A DNA stretch of 64,000 nucleotides from Enterococcus innesii (lineage in GTDB: Bacteria > Bacillota > Bacilli > Lactobacillales > Enterococcaceae): the NCBI GenBank assembly GCA_018982785.1, contig JAHHEN010000002.1:253001-317000 (forward strand). The letters run 5' to 3'. Both the position numbers and the translations under genes were made by a program. This document shows, in pieces, positions 38,126 through 48,878 of the stretch. The notes under the pieces are model-generated. The model searched no databases. It was not told the origin of the DNA and worked only from the letters and a program-made list of their open reading frames with translations. Positions within the stretch are counted from its first letter, which is position 1. Every line of letters starts with the position of its first letter.

Positions 38126-39913
38126 ATGAATACTACTGCCATCTATCATCGTCCCGAAAGTGAATTTGCGTATTTGTACGAGAAGGATAAAATGCATATC
38201 CGTTTGCGTACCGCCCGTCAAGACGTCCGCCATGTCCAGCTGCTTTGCGGTGATCCTTACACACTGTATAAAGAAGCGTGGTACCAACAAAGAATTGAAA
38301 TGCAAAAAATTCTTTCCACGGACTTGCATGATTATTGGCAAGTATCGGTCGGAGCAGAATTCCGCCGTTTGTCTTACGGCTTTTCCATCGAAAGTTACGA
38401 TGGGTTGCATGTCTTCTATGGGGATCACGGGGTCTACCCCTTTGAACAGCAATATTTAGAAATGAACAACAATTATTTTCGGATGCCTTACTTCCAAGAA
38501 GCCGATCGTTTCAAAATTCCCGAGTGGGCGAAAGAAACGGTTTGGTATCAAATTTTCCCTGAGCGCTTTGCGAACGGGGATCCATCAAATGATCCAGAAG
38601 GTGTATTGCCGTGGGGCTCAAAAAATCCCGATCGCCAAGACTTTTTCGGTGGGGATTTGCAAGGGGTCATCGATCATTTGGATTATCTTGTCGATCTAGG
38701 GATCAATGGGATCTATTTCTGTCCGATTTTTGAGGCCTATTCGAATCACAAGTATGATACCATCGATTATTTGGCCATCGATCCTGCTTTTGGTGATAAC
38801 GATACCTTTAAACGCTTAGTGGAGGAATGCCACAAACGCGGCATCAAAGTCATGCTAGATGCTGTTTTCAACCATATGGGGGATACTTCGCATCAATGGC
38901 TAGATGTCATTAAAAACGGCAAAGATTCGCCGTTTGCTGATTGGTTCCACATCAATGAGTTTCCTGTCAACTACAAAGAAGGGGAAAACTTTGAAGATGC
39001 TTATGACATCACTTATGATGTTTTTGCCTTTACGCCGCATATGCCGAAACTCAATACGGAAAATCCCGATGTGCAAGATTATTTGTTGAAGATCGCTCGT
39101 TATTGGATCGAAGAATTTGATATCGATGCTTGGCGCTTGGACGTGGCAAATGAAGTTAGTCACTTCTTCTGGAAAAAATTCCGCCAAGTGTGTGATGAGG
39201 CCAAAGATGATTTTTATATCCTTGGGGAAATTTGGCATTCTTCTCAACGCTGGTTACAAGGCGACGAGTTTCATGCAGTGATGAACTACGCCTTTACGGA
39301 TGCAATCATTGAATATTTTGTCAAAGACGAGATCTCTATGACGAAAATGGTCTCGGAATTAAATAACCAGCTGATGTTGTATCGGGAGCAAACCAATCAA
39401 GTGCAGTTCAATATTTTGGATTCTCATGATACCCCGCGTTTGTTAACTTTGGCTCGGGGAGACAAAGATTTGATGCGCCAAGTGATGGCCTTTACGTATC
39501 TGCAACAAGGCGTTCCTTGCCTGTATTACGGCGATGAGATTGGTTTGACCGGCGATATGGACCCGGATTGCCGTAAATGTATGATTTGGGATGAGGAAAA
39601 GCAAGATCGTGATTTGCTGCATTTCACCCAGTCATTGATCAAACTACGCAAAGACAACCAAAAAGTCTTATCTGAAGGTTCCTTGAGTTGGAACTGGGTT
39701 TCGGAAGAAGATGGCCTGATCATTTTCGAACGAGAGTTGGGGGCACAGCGGATCATCGGTATTTTCAACACTGGCGAGGACCAACTTACACTCTCTCGTC
39801 CTGATTCAATTTTGATGGAACAGTTTGTCCAACTGGAAGATGAGACGATGATCATCGATAACAAAGGCTTTGCTATCGTGAAAGTAAATAACGAAGAATC
39901 GAATGAAGCATAA
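38126..39913 (+). CDS. GH13 neopullulanase/cyclomaltodextrinase-type amylase
   Basis: The 595-residue enzyme has an N-terminal beta domain of about 120 residues (typical of GH13_20 dimers), then the catalytic barrel. Visible motifs are DAVFNHMGDTS, IDAWRLDVANEVSH (nucleophile Asp), ILGEIWHSS (acid Glu) and ILDSHDTPRLL (third Asp). No signal peptide, so it works on maltodextrins or cyclodextrins in the cytoplasm. AAAGGAG lies six bases before ATG 38126. It stands alone with its own terminator-like palindrome. Confidence 0.92.
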   Translation: MNTTAIYHRPESEFAYLYEKDKMHIRLRTARQDVRHVQLLCGDPYTLYKEAWYQQRIEMQKILSTDLHDYWQVSVGAEFRRLSYGFSIESYDGLHVFYGDHGVYPFEQQYLEMNNNYFRMPYFQEADRFKIPEWAKETVWYQIFPERFANGDPSNDPEGVLPWGSKNPDRQDFFGGDLQGVIDHLDYLVDLGINGIYFCPIFEAYSNHKYDTIDYLAIDPAFGDNDTFKRLVEECHKRGIKVMLDAVFNHMGDTSHQWLDVIKNGKDSPFADWFHINEFPVNYKEGENFEDAYDITYDVFAFTPHMPKLNTENPDVQDYLLKIARYWIEEFDIDAWRLDVANEVSHFFWKKFRQVCDEAKDDFYILGEIWHSSQRWLQGDEFHAVMNYAFTDAIIEYFVKDEISMTKMVSELNNQLMLYREQTNQVQFNILDSHDTPRLLTLARGDKDLMRQVMAFTYLQQGVPCLYYGDEIGLTGDMDPDCRKCMIWDEEKQDRDLLHFTQSLIKLRKDNQKVLSEGSLSWNWVSEEDGLIIFERELGAQRIIGIFNTGEDQLTLSRPDSILMEQFVQLEDETMIIDNKGFAIVKVNNEESNEA

Positions 39914-39914
39914 A

Positions 39915-39952
39915 AATGAGGCAAGAATTGCATATGCAATTCTTGCCTCATT
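39915..39952 (+). terminator. Strong palindrome after the amylase gene
   Basis: Two perfect 19-base arms meet at 39933/39934. The T tract after it is poor, so it may be an mRNA 3' end stabiliser as much as a terminator. Confidence 0.6.
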
Positions 39953-40217
39953 CAATGTTTTGGGTATTTTTAATTTCCCCATGCACGTTGGAAAGAATCT
40001 TCCCCAAAATTCCTTCTGTCGGTATTATATCCTATAACACCTAAATGTGACAAATGATAACCCTTAAATATAGGTAGTTTTTTCCAAAAACGGGGAAAAC
40101 GATTGAAAATTTAGATAGTTCTGCCTTCTTTTTGCGCTTCTTTCCACGAAAGGTCTTTTCTTTTTTACAAGATATGATAAACTAGTAAAAATGTATTTTT
40201 ATTCGAGGAGTGATTTG
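39953..40217. other. Intergenic region before asd, no gene seen
   Basis: AT-rich. TATGAT at 40173-40178 may be the asd -10, with no convincing -35. GAGGAG at 40205-40210 is the asd ribosome binding site. No riboswitch or T-box was recognised. Confidence 0.5.
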
Positions 40218-41270
40218 ATGAGTACAGGGTATCACATAGCAGTTGTCGGAGCTACCGGCGCAGTAGGAACAAAAATGATTGAGATGTTGGAGAAGACCAC
40301 GTTGCCGATCAAAAAAATAACGTTGTTGGCATCCAAACGTTCTGCTGGGAAGACCCTTGTGTTCAAAAATGAACCGCTCGTTATTCAAGAGCTGACCGCA
40401 GATTCCTTTGCGGGAGTCGATATTGCATTGTTCAGTGCCGGTGGTGACATTTCAAAACAATTTGCTCCAGAAGCAGTCAAACACGGTGCAGTCGTGATCG
40501 ACAATACCAGTCATTTTCGGATGGATCCGAATGTTCCTCTAGTCGTTCCTGAGGTGAATCCTCATGCATTAGCGCAACATAAAGGAATCATTGCCAATCC
40601 GAATTGTTCAACGATTCAAATGATGGTGGCATTAGAACCGATTCGTCAAAAAGTCGGTTTATCGAGGGTCTTGGTTTCAACGTATCAAGCAGTTTCCGGT
40701 GCTGGCGCACAAGCCTTGGCTGAATTGACTCGTGAATCTCAAGAACTATTAGCCGGCAAAGCCGCTGATGAACTAAACCCTGAGATTTTACCAGCAGGCA
40801 GCGATAAAAAGCACTACCCAATCGCGTTTAACGCTTTGCCGCAAATCGATGTTTTTGCCGAAGAGGATTATACTTACGAAGAGTGGAAAATGATCAATGA
40901 AACGAAGAAGATCATGGAAGATACGCAGATCAAAGTAGCAGCTACGTGTGTGAGAATCCCTGTGTTTAGCGGTCATTCGGAGTCGATTTATATCGAGACC
41001 AAAGACCATGCCAGTGTTGAGGAAGTTAGGCAGTGGATCAGCGAAGCGCCAGGAGCTGTCTTACAAGATGATCCGAGTCAACAAGTATATCCGCAAGCTT
41101 TGACCAGTGTGGACAAAACGGAAACCTTTGTTGGTCGGATTCGCAAAGACTTGGATGTCGAAAACGGCTTGCATTTATGGGTCGTTTCTGATAATTTACT
41201 GAAAGGTGCGGCATGGAACTCCGTTCAAATCGCCGAAAGCCTGCATCAGCAAGGATTAGTTCATGTGTAA
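40218..41270 (+). CDS. asd: Aspartate-semialdehyde dehydrogenase
   Basis: The 350-residue protein has the NADPH motif [17 protein letters not shown], the catalytic cysteine in [11 protein letters not shown] (near residue 132) and the substrate region [16 protein letters not shown]. It converts aspartyl phosphate to the semialdehyde, which feeds the DAP/lysine genes at 48-54 kb and also threonine and methionine. GAGGAG precedes ATG 40218. It is followed by rnjB, an order related to asd-dapG-dapA-rnjB in Bacillus. Confidence 0.95.
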   Translation: MSTGYHIAVVGATGAVGTKMIEMLEKTTLPIKKITLLASKRSAGKTLVFKNEPLVIQELTADSFAGVDIALFSAGGDISKQFAPEAVKHGAVVIDNTSHFRMDPNVPLVVPEVNPHALAQHKGIIANPNCSTIQMMVALEPIRQKVGLSRVLVSTYQAVSGAGAQALAELTRESQELLAGKAADELNPEILPAGSDKKHYPIAFNALPQIDVFAEEDYTYEEWKMINETKKIMEDTQIKVAATCVRIPVFSGHSESIYIETKDHASVEEVRQWISEAPGAVLQDDPSQQVYPQALTSVDKTETFVGRIRKDLDVENGLHLWVVSDNLLKGAAWNSVQIAESLHQQGLVHV

Positions 41271-41284
41271 ACCATAAGTTTTTC

Positions 41285-41320
41285 AGAAAAGTGTGGTGAA
41301 TGCCACGCTTTTCTTTTTTT
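41285..41320 (+). terminator. Intrinsic terminator after asd
   Basis: AGAAAAGTGTGG (41285-41296) with CCACGCTTTTCT (41303-41314) and a T tract. Confidence 0.9.
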
Positions 41321-41391
41321 GTTGTATAATAATAGGGACGGCTTATGCTTGGGAAATAATACAGTAGAAAAAAATTAAGAGGTGAATAAAA

Positions 41392-43074
41392 GTGGAAACG
41401 ATAAAAATCATTCCTCTTGGCGGTGTACGCGAAAACGGAAAGAACATGTACATTGCTGAAGTTGGCGAGGATATATTTGTGCTGGATTGCGGTGTCCGTT
41501 ATCCAGAAAATGAATTATTAGGGATCGATACAGTGATTCCAGACTTCACATATTTAGAAGAAAATGCCGACCGTGTGGCGGGTGTCTTCTTGACCCACGG
41601 GCATGCAGATGCGATTGGTGCATTGCCTTATTTCTTGGAGAATATCCAAGTACCGGTCTTTGGGACCGAGTTAACGATCGAACTAGCAAAATTGACCGTG
41701 AATAAAAATGAAGCTACCAAGCGCTTCAAAGATTTTCATGTGATCGATGAACATTCGGAGATCGACTTTGGCCATGCGACCATCAGCTTTTTCCGTACGA
41801 CCCACTCTATCCCTGATTCTGTTGGAATCAGCGTAAAAACAGAAGCTGGCAATATCGTTTATACAGGAGATTTCAAGTTTGACCAAACAGCGATCCCTAT
41901 GTATCAAACCGATTTTGGCCGCTTAGCGGAAATTGGAAAAGAAGGCGTCTTAGCATTGCTAAGTACGTCTTCAAATGCCGAAAATCCAACGCCGATTGCT
42001 TCTGAATTGACGATCCAAGATGAAGTTTATGACAATATCCGTTACTGGGAAGGTCGGATCATCGTCGCTAGCGTTGCTAGCAATTTACAACGGGTGCAAC
42101 AAGTACTAGATGCGGCATTTCGTTCTGATCGCAAAGTCGTTTTGACCGGGCAAGATTTTGGTCGGATCATCAAAACGGCCATGAAGTTAGGGAAATTAAA
42201 ATTACCTGCCGAAGACTTGCTGATCACCCAAAAAGAAATGAAAAAATACTCAGACGAACAGTTGCTGATTTTAGAAACAGGTCGTATGGGTGAACCAATC
42301 AAAGCGTTGCAAAAAATGGCCAACGGCTCTCACCGGACGCTGCGCATCAAAGAAGGAGATCTTGTTTACATCACAACAACGCCGACAACGGCAATGGAAA
42401 CGGTGGTTGCGAAAACGGAAGATATCATCTATCGCGCTGGCGGTACCGTGAAACAGATCTCGGATAATTTCCGTGTTTCTGGTCATGCCAACCCGAATGA
42501 TCTGCAGCTGATGTTGAATATGATGAAACCGAAGTACTTTATCCCTATTCAAGGCGAGTACCGCCAATTAGCCGCCCATGTGGACTTGGCGCAAGAAGTC
42601 GGGATTCCGATGAAAAATATCTTCATTACTGCTCGTGGAGATGTGTTAGAATACAAAAAAGGCGAAATGCTTGCCGCAGGTGCGGTCCCAGCTGAAAATG
42701 TCATGATCGATGGGATCGGTGTCGGTGACATTGGGAATATCGTCCTGCGAGACCGCAAAGTCTTATCTGAAGACGGAATCTTCGTTGCGGTAGTGACGAT
42801 CAATCGTCGTGAAAAGAAAATTATTTCTGCACCACAAATCACTTCTCGCGGATTCGTCTACGTGAAAGCTAGTCGCGATCTGATTCGTGAAAGTGGCGAG
42901 ATCGTGGAAGAAATCGTAGAAAAACACCTTCATGATGAAGAGTTTGAATGGAGCAAATTGAAACAAGATATCCGTGATCGTTTGAGTCGTTTCTTGTTTG
43001 AACAAACCAAACGCCGTCCAGTCATCTTGCCGGTCATCATGGAATCAAGCCAAAGAAATCGCAACCGTAAATAA
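41392..43074 (+). CDS. rnjB: Ribonuclease J2
   Basis: The 560-residue metallo-beta-lactamase/beta-CASP protein has FLTHGHADAIGALPYFLE. In RNase J1 this site reads HGHEDHIGG, so here the metal motif is degenerate as in RNase J2. The run YTGDFKFDQTAIPMYQTDFGRLAEIG and the GHANPNDLQLM motif agree with J2. It works in mRNA decay and rRNA processing, usually in complex with J1. It starts with GTG behind AGAGGTG. TATAAT lies near 41325. Confidence 0.88.
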   Translation: METIKIIPLGGVRENGKNMYIAEVGEDIFVLDCGVRYPENELLGIDTVIPDFTYLEENADRVAGVFLTHGHADAIGALPYFLENIQVPVFGTELTIELAKLTVNKNEATKRFKDFHVIDEHSEIDFGHATISFFRTTHSIPDSVGISVKTEAGNIVYTGDFKFDQTAIPMYQTDFGRLAEIGKEGVLALLSTSSNAENPTPIASELTIQDEVYDNIRYWEGRIIVASVASNLQRVQQVLDAAFRSDRKVVLTGQDFGRIIKTAMKLGKLKLPAEDLLITQKEMKKYSDEQLLILETGRMGEPIKALQKMANGSHRTLRIKEGDLVYITTTPTTAMETVVAKTEDIIYRAGGTVKQISDNFRVSGHANPNDLQLMLNMMKPKYFIPIQGEYRQLAAHVDLAQEVGIPMKNIFITARGDVLEYKKGEMLAAGAVPAENVMIDGIGVGDIGNIVLRDRKVLSEDGIFVAVVTINRREKKIISAPQITSRGFVYVKASRDLIRESGEIVEEIVEKHLHDEEFEWSKLKQDIRDRLSRFLFEQTKRRPVILPVIMESSQRNRNRK

Positions 43075-43090
43075 TTCGTTTTGACCTACT

Positions 43091-43159
43091 GACAAAAGCA
43101 GGTGAAAGAATAGCCGTTTGACGGCCGATTTCTTTTCACCGAAGCTTTTGTCTTTTTTT
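43091..43159 (+). terminator. Terminator after rnjB
   Basis: GACAAAAGC (43091-43099) pairs with GCTTTTGTC (43144-43152). An inner stem (GGTGAAAGAA with TTCTTTTCACC) adds to it, then seven T residues. The next 160 bases up to the MFS gene hold no gene. Confidence 0.9.
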
Positions 43160-43315
43160 GTGAAGAAAACAAGCGGCGGTTTTTTTGCAAAATGACCTTT
43201 ATTTTGATCGTGAATGGCAGATAAGGATTGACGGCGAATGGATTTCGATCAATAATACAAAGTTGTCCCCCTAAGACTAGAGGAACAAAACAAGCAAAGA
43301 GAGGATGGTCGATTT

Positions 43316-44754
43316 GTGAATAGTTATCAAGAAAATCCCGTAGTACAACAGAGAAAGTGGTGGATTCTCATTGCTGTTTCGATGTTTACCTTTATGTCAA
43401 CATTGGATGGGAGTATCGTAAATATCGCATTGCCGACGATCTCGTCAGATATGGGTGTCCCTATGAATCAAGCGGAATGGGTCGTATCCGTCTACTTGAT
43501 GATCGTTTGTGCCTGCCTTTTATTATTCGGTAAGGTAGGGGATAGTTGGGGCAAGATCAAAGTATTCCGCTTGGGGATGCTAATTTTTATTATCGGTTCG
43601 CTGTTATGCGGGTTTAATCACTCCTTAGCATTTCTGCTATTTGCCCGAGTGGTGCAAGCGATCGGTGCCAGCATGACGATGGCGACGAATACCGGAATTA
43701 TTACCGAAGTCTTTCCTATGAGTGAACGAGGACGCGCCTTAGGGATGATTGGTGCCTTTGTTTCGTTAGGCTCCATCGCCGGTCCTGGATTGGGCGGAGT
43801 GATTTTGGCGCATTTTTCTTGGCCGTTTATTTTTTGGATCAATGTTCCAGTCGGTATTCTGACAATGATTGCTGGAGAAAAGGTGTTGCCAAAAGATATC
43901 ACCATGAGTCATGATTCCATCGATAAAAACGGGTTTGTGCTGTTTTCAATTGCAATTATCAGCTTCTTCGGCGGCATTTTTCTTGGACAAGAGCGTGGCT
44001 TTCTAACGTGGCTGCCGCTGCTGTTGGTGGGGATCGCCTTAGTGGCATTCATCGTCTTTTTGCGAGTAGAAGCGCGTGTGAGCAAACCGCTGATTACCTT
44101 TGGGATCTTTCGTAATAAAATTTTCACCATGAGCCTGATCACGGCGTTGCTGATCTTTTCTGCAAACTTTTTTGTCAATGTCGTGATTCCTTTTACTTGC
44201 AAAGTGCCCGAGGCTTAACGCCGAGCGTGGCAGGAATGCTGATGATGGTCTTTCCTTTGATGATGGTCATCGGTTCACCACTTAGCGGCTATTTGACGGA
44301 CCGTGTAGGACCGGAGATCTTGGTCTTAGCTGGCTTAGCGTTGCTGTCCATCACTCAGCTGATGTATATGTTTATGAATCAGCATACGCCGATTTGGTAC
44401 TATGTCGTCGCTACTGCCATCATGGGGTTAGGCAATTCGTTGTTCCAATCCCCCAACAATACGATGGTGATGAGCAGCGTCACCAAAGAAAATCTTGGGG
44501 TGGCAGGTAGTCTAAATTCGTTTGCCCGTAACTTGGGCATGGTCTTAGGGATATCCTTAGCAACGACGATTCTTTATGCCGCAATGAGTCAAGCCTATGG
44601 GAAGCATGTGACGACCTATATCGCAGGTCGGGCAGATATTTTTGCCTATGGTATGAAAATTACCTTCTTTGGGGCGTTTCTTCTTTGCATCACAGCGTTA
44701 TTCTTAACAGTCTGGCGCATCTATAAACAAGGCGGACGTAAGAAAACGCTATGA
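43316..44754 (+). CDS. DHA2-family MFS multidrug transporter (frame broken by one base)
   Basis: This EmrB/QacA-type drug:H+ antiporter has STLDGSIVNIALPTIS in helix 1, then FGKVGDSWGKIKVF (motif A) and a helix 5 region with LGSIAGPGLGGVI (motif C). Adding one T in the run 44191-44194 turns IPFTCK into IPFYLQSARGLTPSVAGML and gives 479 residues with about 14 helices. GTG start with GAGAGGA upstream. Substrate unknown. The break is probably a sequencing error. Confidence 0.87.
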
Positions 44755-44775
44755 TCGCTTGAAGTCATCAGGTCG

Positions 44776-44818
44776 AACTGTTCTATTCCTTATTCAGAAA
44801 GGGTAGAACAGTTTTTTT
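44776..44818 (+). terminator. Terminator after the MFS gene
   Basis: AACTGTTCTA (44776-44785) with TAGAACAGTT (44804-44813) and seven T residues. Confidence 0.9.
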
Positions 44819-44880
44819 CATTTTTCTTGACAAGAACCAGAAAAAGGACGGATGTATTAAAGTTGCCAGAATTTGTGCTT

Positions 44881-44908
44881 TTGGATTTCTGGCGTTATCT
44901 GTTATAAT
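44881..44908 (+). promoter_or_regulatory. Extended -10 promoter of ytkL-ytoI-nrnA
   Basis: TTGGAT (44881-44886), a 16-base spacer and TGTTATAAT, an extended -10 (hexamer 44903-44908). Confidence 0.6.
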
Positions 44909-44953
44909 GGAAAATATTAGACTGTATTACTTAGATGGAAAGGGGAATGTTGT

Positions 44954-45637
44954 ATGAAACTCACGTATCACGGACACTCAGTGCTTGCTATCCAATTAGC
45001 GGATGGCCAAAAATTGTTGTTTGACCCTTTTATTACTGGAAATGCTCTGACTGATTTGGATGCAGAGACAGTGGAAACCGATTGGCTTTTGATTACGCAT
45101 GGTCATAGTGATCATATTGGGGACACGGTGCCGATCGCCAAAAGAAATGAAGCACCAGTGATCAGTGTCGTTGAAATTTGCCGCTATGCAGCCCGCAAAG
45201 GCGTTACTGAGACGCATGGCATGAATATGGGAGGCTCTTTTGAGTTTCCGTTTGGCAAAATCTCAATGGTGGAAGCGAAACACAGCTCTGGTCTTGAAGA
45301 AGACGGAACGATGATCTATATGGGCAATCCAGTGGGGATCATTTTAGAAGCAGAAGGCAAAACCATCTACCACGCTGGCGATACTGCCCTCTTTAGCGAT
45401 ATGGCGATGATCGGTGAACGTTTCGACATCGATGTGGCATTTTTACCGATCGGGGATAATTTTACGATGGGCGTTCAAGATGCCGCAACAGCAGCGGCGC
45501 TTTTAAACGCGAGCAAAGTAGTACCGATCCATTACAATACGTTTCCAATGATCAAGCAAGATCCGCAAACCTTCGTGAATTTATTGCCGGCAGGTGTGGG
45601 CCAGATCCTTGCAGTCGGTGAGACATTAGAAGTTTAA
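44954..45637 (+). CDS. ytkL: Metal-dependent hydrolase, UPF0173 (YtkL) family
   Basis: The 227-residue metallo-beta-lactamase-fold protein begins [15 protein letters not shown]. It has the metal motif [11 protein letters not shown], then [19 protein letters not shown] and PIHYNTFP. This matches the UPF0173 group. The substrate is unknown. It is followed closely by ytoI and nrnA, the order also known from Bacillus. Confidence 0.9.
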   Translation: MKLTYHGHSVLAIQLADGQKLLFDPFITGNALTDLDAETVETDWLLITHGHSDHIGDTVPIAKRNEAPVISVVEICRYAARKGVTETHGMNMGGSFEFPFGKISMVEAKHSSGLEEDGTMIYMGNPVGIILEAEGKTIYHAGDTALFSDMAMIGERFDIDVAFLPIGDNFTMGVQDAATAAALLNASKVVPIHYNTFPMIKQDPQTFVNLLPAGVGQILAVGETLEV

Positions 45638-45674
45638 GCAACAGGAAGATTCGTAGTAGGAATAGGGGATAATT

Positions 45675-47005
45675 ATGGCGACAAAACACGACTTGATTTT
45701 AGCGCATATCGAGAATCTGCCTGTAGGCGATCGCATCTCGGTGCGGGGAATCGCAAAAGACTTGAATGTCAGTGAAGGAACAGCTTATCGGGCGATCAAA
45801 GATGCGGAAAATATCGGCTTGGTTTCAACGATCCAACGTGTGGGAACCATCCGTATCGAACGGAAACTAAAGAAACACATTGAAAAACTAACTTTCGGCG
45901 AAGTTGTCCAAATCATTGAAGGCGATGTTTTAGGCGGCGCTGCCGGTTTAGACAAAGACTTGAACAAATTTGTTATCGGCGCCATGAAGGAATCGGCAAT
46001 GGAACGCTACATCACGCCTGGTTCTTTAGTGATCGTCGGAAACCGTAACGAAGTCCACAAGTTGGCACTGGAAGATGGCGCAGCCGTCTTGATCACGGGG
46101 GCTTTGAAACCTCAGAGGAAATCTGTCGCTTAGCAGACGAATTGGAGCTGCCGATTTTACAAACGACCTATGACACCTTTACCGTGGCAACGATGATCAA
46201 CCGTGCCTTGAGCGACCAGCTGATCAAAAAGGACATCATGCTGGTGAGTGACATTTATATGCCATTGGAAAAAACCAAGTATCTGCACACCTTCGATACG
46301 GTCAAGGAATACAAACTGCTTTCGGAGTCTACCAACCACTCCCGCTATCCAGTCGTCAACAAGAATATGCGGGTCGTTGGGATCATCACAGCCAAAGATG
46401 TCTTAGAAAAGCCTGACACGCAGATCATCGAACGAATCATGACCCGGGAACCACGGGTCGTAAAAAAAGAGATGAGTGTGGCCTCTGCCAGCCATCAGAT
46501 GATTTGGGATGGCTTAGAAGTGATGCCCGTCGTAGCAGATGACCTTTCTTTGATTGGGATCGTCACACGCCAAGACATCATGAAAGCGATGCAGATGGTC
46601 CAACGACAAACGCAAATTTCAGATACGATTTCTGACCAAATCTCGGGACAGATGCAAGTTATCGAACAAGATTTTGAAGGAAACAAATTGCCGCAGCCGC
46701 ATTTCAGTTTTGCGGTAACGCCCCAAATGGTCAATGAAGTCGGAACGATCTCTTTTGGTGTCTTGAGTGAAGTGATCGCTAATACGGCAAAACGTACCAT
46801 GCAGTTGAATCAACGGCGCAATAGTTGGATCGAACAAGTCAATCTGCATTACTTCCGTTTGATCCAATTAGAAAGCGAGATCATCATTCAACCGAAGATT
46901 CTAGAACTGGGGCGACGTTCGGCGAAAATCGATATTGAAGTATCGATCGAAAATTCCTTAGTGGCAAAAGCGATCGTGGTATGCCAAGTAATGGAACGCC
47001 CATAA
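45675..47005 (+). CDS. ytoI: YtoI-like regulator: HTH, DRTGG, CBS pair, hotdog (frame broken)
   Basis: Adding one G in the run 46097-46101 changes ITGALKPQ to ITGGFETSEEI and gives 443 residues. Domains in order: winged helix (SVRGIAKDLNVSEGTAYRAIK), DRTGG domain (LVIVGNRNEVHKLAL onward), two CBS motifs (ESTNHSRYPVVNKNMRVVGI and MPVVADDLSLIGIVT) and a C-terminal hotdog thioesterase-like domain. CBS and DRTGG domains bind adenine nucleotides, so it may sense a nucleotide such as the product of the adjacent NrnA. Function unproven. The break is probably a sequencing error. Confidence 0.87.
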
Positions 47006-47059
47006 ATCATCGAAAACGGCACTTATGGAAAAATTTTAGAGAGAAAGTTGAGACCATTC

Positions 47060-48012
47060 ATGAAGGTACAAGAAGAAATACTTGCAACAATCAAAGCATT
47101 CGACCGAATCATTATCCATCGGCACCAACGCCCTGATCCAGATGCATTAGGATCACAAGTGGGCTTGGCAGAAATTTTACGAGCTAGTTTTCCAAAAAAG
47201 AAATCTATCAAGTCGGCGGACCTGTTGAAGGATTGGATTACTTGGCGCTGATGCAGACAATCCCTGATGATTTGTATAAAGGGGCACTAGTGATCGTTAC
47301 AGATACGGCCAATGCACCACGGGTCAGTGACCAACGCTATGATCAAGGGGCGAAATTGATCAAAATCGATCATCACCCTAATGATGAGCCTTACGGAGAG
47401 CTGGTCTGGGTCAATACGAAAGCCAGCAGCTGTAGTGAGATGATCGTTTCGTTTTGGCAAATGTTTCAAAACGAGCTGACGATGACCCAAGAAGCGGCTC
47501 GTCTACTGTATGCGGGCATTGTTGGTGATACTGGACGGTTTTTATATCCGGCAACGACAGCGACAACCCTGCGCTTAGCGGCTGAACTATTGGATTACGG
47601 CTTTGATGCAGCGAAGATCAATCGGCAATTGGATCAAGTCTCTCGCAGTGTTGCCCGCCTTTCAGGGTATGTCTACGAAACCATCGAAATCGATGAGATT
47701 GGTGCTGGCAAAGTGATCCTATCACAAGAATTGCAGCAGCGTTTTGGCGTAGTAGATTCGGAAACCTCAGCAGTCGTTTCCTTACCAGGGAAAATCGATG
47801 AGGTGCTGGCTTGGGCGATCTTTGTCGAACAACCAGAAGGCTATTACCGAGTTCGGATGCGTTCGAAAGGTCCAGTGATCAATGAGATCGCCAAACGTCA
47901 TCATGGCGGCGGACATCCCCTTGCCAGTGGAGCAAACGCAAAAGACCTTGAAGAAGTTGCCGTAATCTATCAAGAGATCCAAGCAGCGATCAAAGAATTT
48001 CAAGCAGAATAA
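47060..48012 (+). CDS. nrnA: NrnA-type DHH phosphoesterase (frame broken by one base)
   Basis: This oligoribonuclease and pAp phosphatase has the DHH motifs HRHQRPDPDALGSQ, VTDTANAPRV and KIDHHPND, and the C-terminal DHHA1 glycine motif HHGGGHPLASGA. Adding one A to the run 47194-47199 joins FPKK to EIYQVGGPVEGLDYL and gives 317 residues. It degrades two- to five-base RNA and clears 3',5'-pAp from sulfur and acyl carrier metabolism. The break is probably a sequencing error. Confidence 0.92.
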
Positions 48013-48038
48013 ACACTTTCACAAGAACATTTGCCAAT

Positions 48039-48078
48039 AAAAAAGGGCGTGCCAAAAGCTTTCGGCATGCCCTTTTTT
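48039..48078. terminator. Bidirectional terminator, nrnA / dapH
   Basis: AAAAAAGGGCGTGCC (48039-48053) with GGCATGCCCTTTTTT (48064-48078); A and T tracts at the two ends suit both strands. Confidence 0.92.
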
Positions 48079-48152
48079 AGACAAAACGCAGCGCAGGCTC
48101 ATCACTGAACCGGCACTGCGTTTTTTTGCTTATTTTTGAGAAAAAGCGCGGC

Positions 48153-48866
48153 TTAGCCCCGTAGATCGTCTAAAAATTCGGTTTTGCTTTTCGTTTTCTC
48201 GTCTTTCATTTTGATGACTTTGGCTGGTGAGCCAGCAACGACTGCTCCAGCAGGGACATCTTCAGTCACCACAGAACCAGCAGCGACGACTGCACCTTCG
48301 CCAACACGGACACCTTCAAGGACGACGGCATTTGCACCGATCAAAACATTGTCTTCTATGATGACTGGGCTTGCTGAAGGTGGCTCAAGAACGCCAGCCA
48401 AGACAGCACCAGCGCCAATATGGGCTTTTTTCCCAACGGTTGCCCGGGCACCTAAAATCGCACCCATGTCGATCATGGTTTCTTCACCAACGACGGCACC
48501 AATGTTGATCACGGCCCCCATCATGATAACGGCATTTTTTTCAATGATGGCTTGGTCACGGATAAAGGCACCTGGTTCGATACGGGCATCGACTTTCGTC
48601 AAGTCTAACAAAGGGATCGCTGAGTTGCGGCGATCATTTTCCAGATAGTGATCGGTGATTTTGTCTTGGTGCGCGGTTAAAAACTCAGCTACTTTTTGAC
48701 TGTCACCAACCACGAAATAGAAGGTGCCGTTACCAAACAATTGGATGCCATCTGCTTGGACGTTACTAAGATCTCCATTGATATAGACTTTTACAGGTGT
48801 TTGTTTATTTGCTTCTTTGATATATTTTGCTAATTGATAAGGATCGGAAAATTGTACTTCTGTCAT
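48153..48866 (-). CDS. dapH: Tetrahydrodipicolinate N-acetyltransferase
   Basis: The 237-residue protein has an N-terminal domain ([20 protein letters not shown]) followed by a left-handed beta helix of hexapeptide repeats ([35 protein letters not shown]). This is the acetyl branch of DAP synthesis, using acetyl-CoA, and agrees with the N-acetyl-DAP deacetylase gene nearby. Last gene of dapA-dapB-dapH. Also named dapD in some genomes. Confidence 0.93.
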   Translation of the reverse strand: MTEVQFSDPYQLAKYIKEANKQTPVKVYINGDLSNVQADGIQLFGNGTFYFVVGDSQKVAEFLTAHQDKITDHYLENDRRNSAIPLLDLTKVDARIEPGAFIRDQAIIEKNAVIMMGAVINIGAVVGEETMIDMGAILGARATVGKKAHIGAGAVLAGVLEPPSASPVIIEDNVLIGANAVVLEGVRVGEGAVVAAGSVVTEDVPAGAVVAGSPAKVIKMKDEKTKSKTEFLDDLRG

Positions 48867-48878
48867 GAGAGACCACCT

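Noticed and set aside
48184-48648. Open frame of 154 residues opposite dapH
   Set aside because: Composition is Thr/Ala/Pro/Ser-rich because it is the antisense of hexapeptide repeats. Not a gene.
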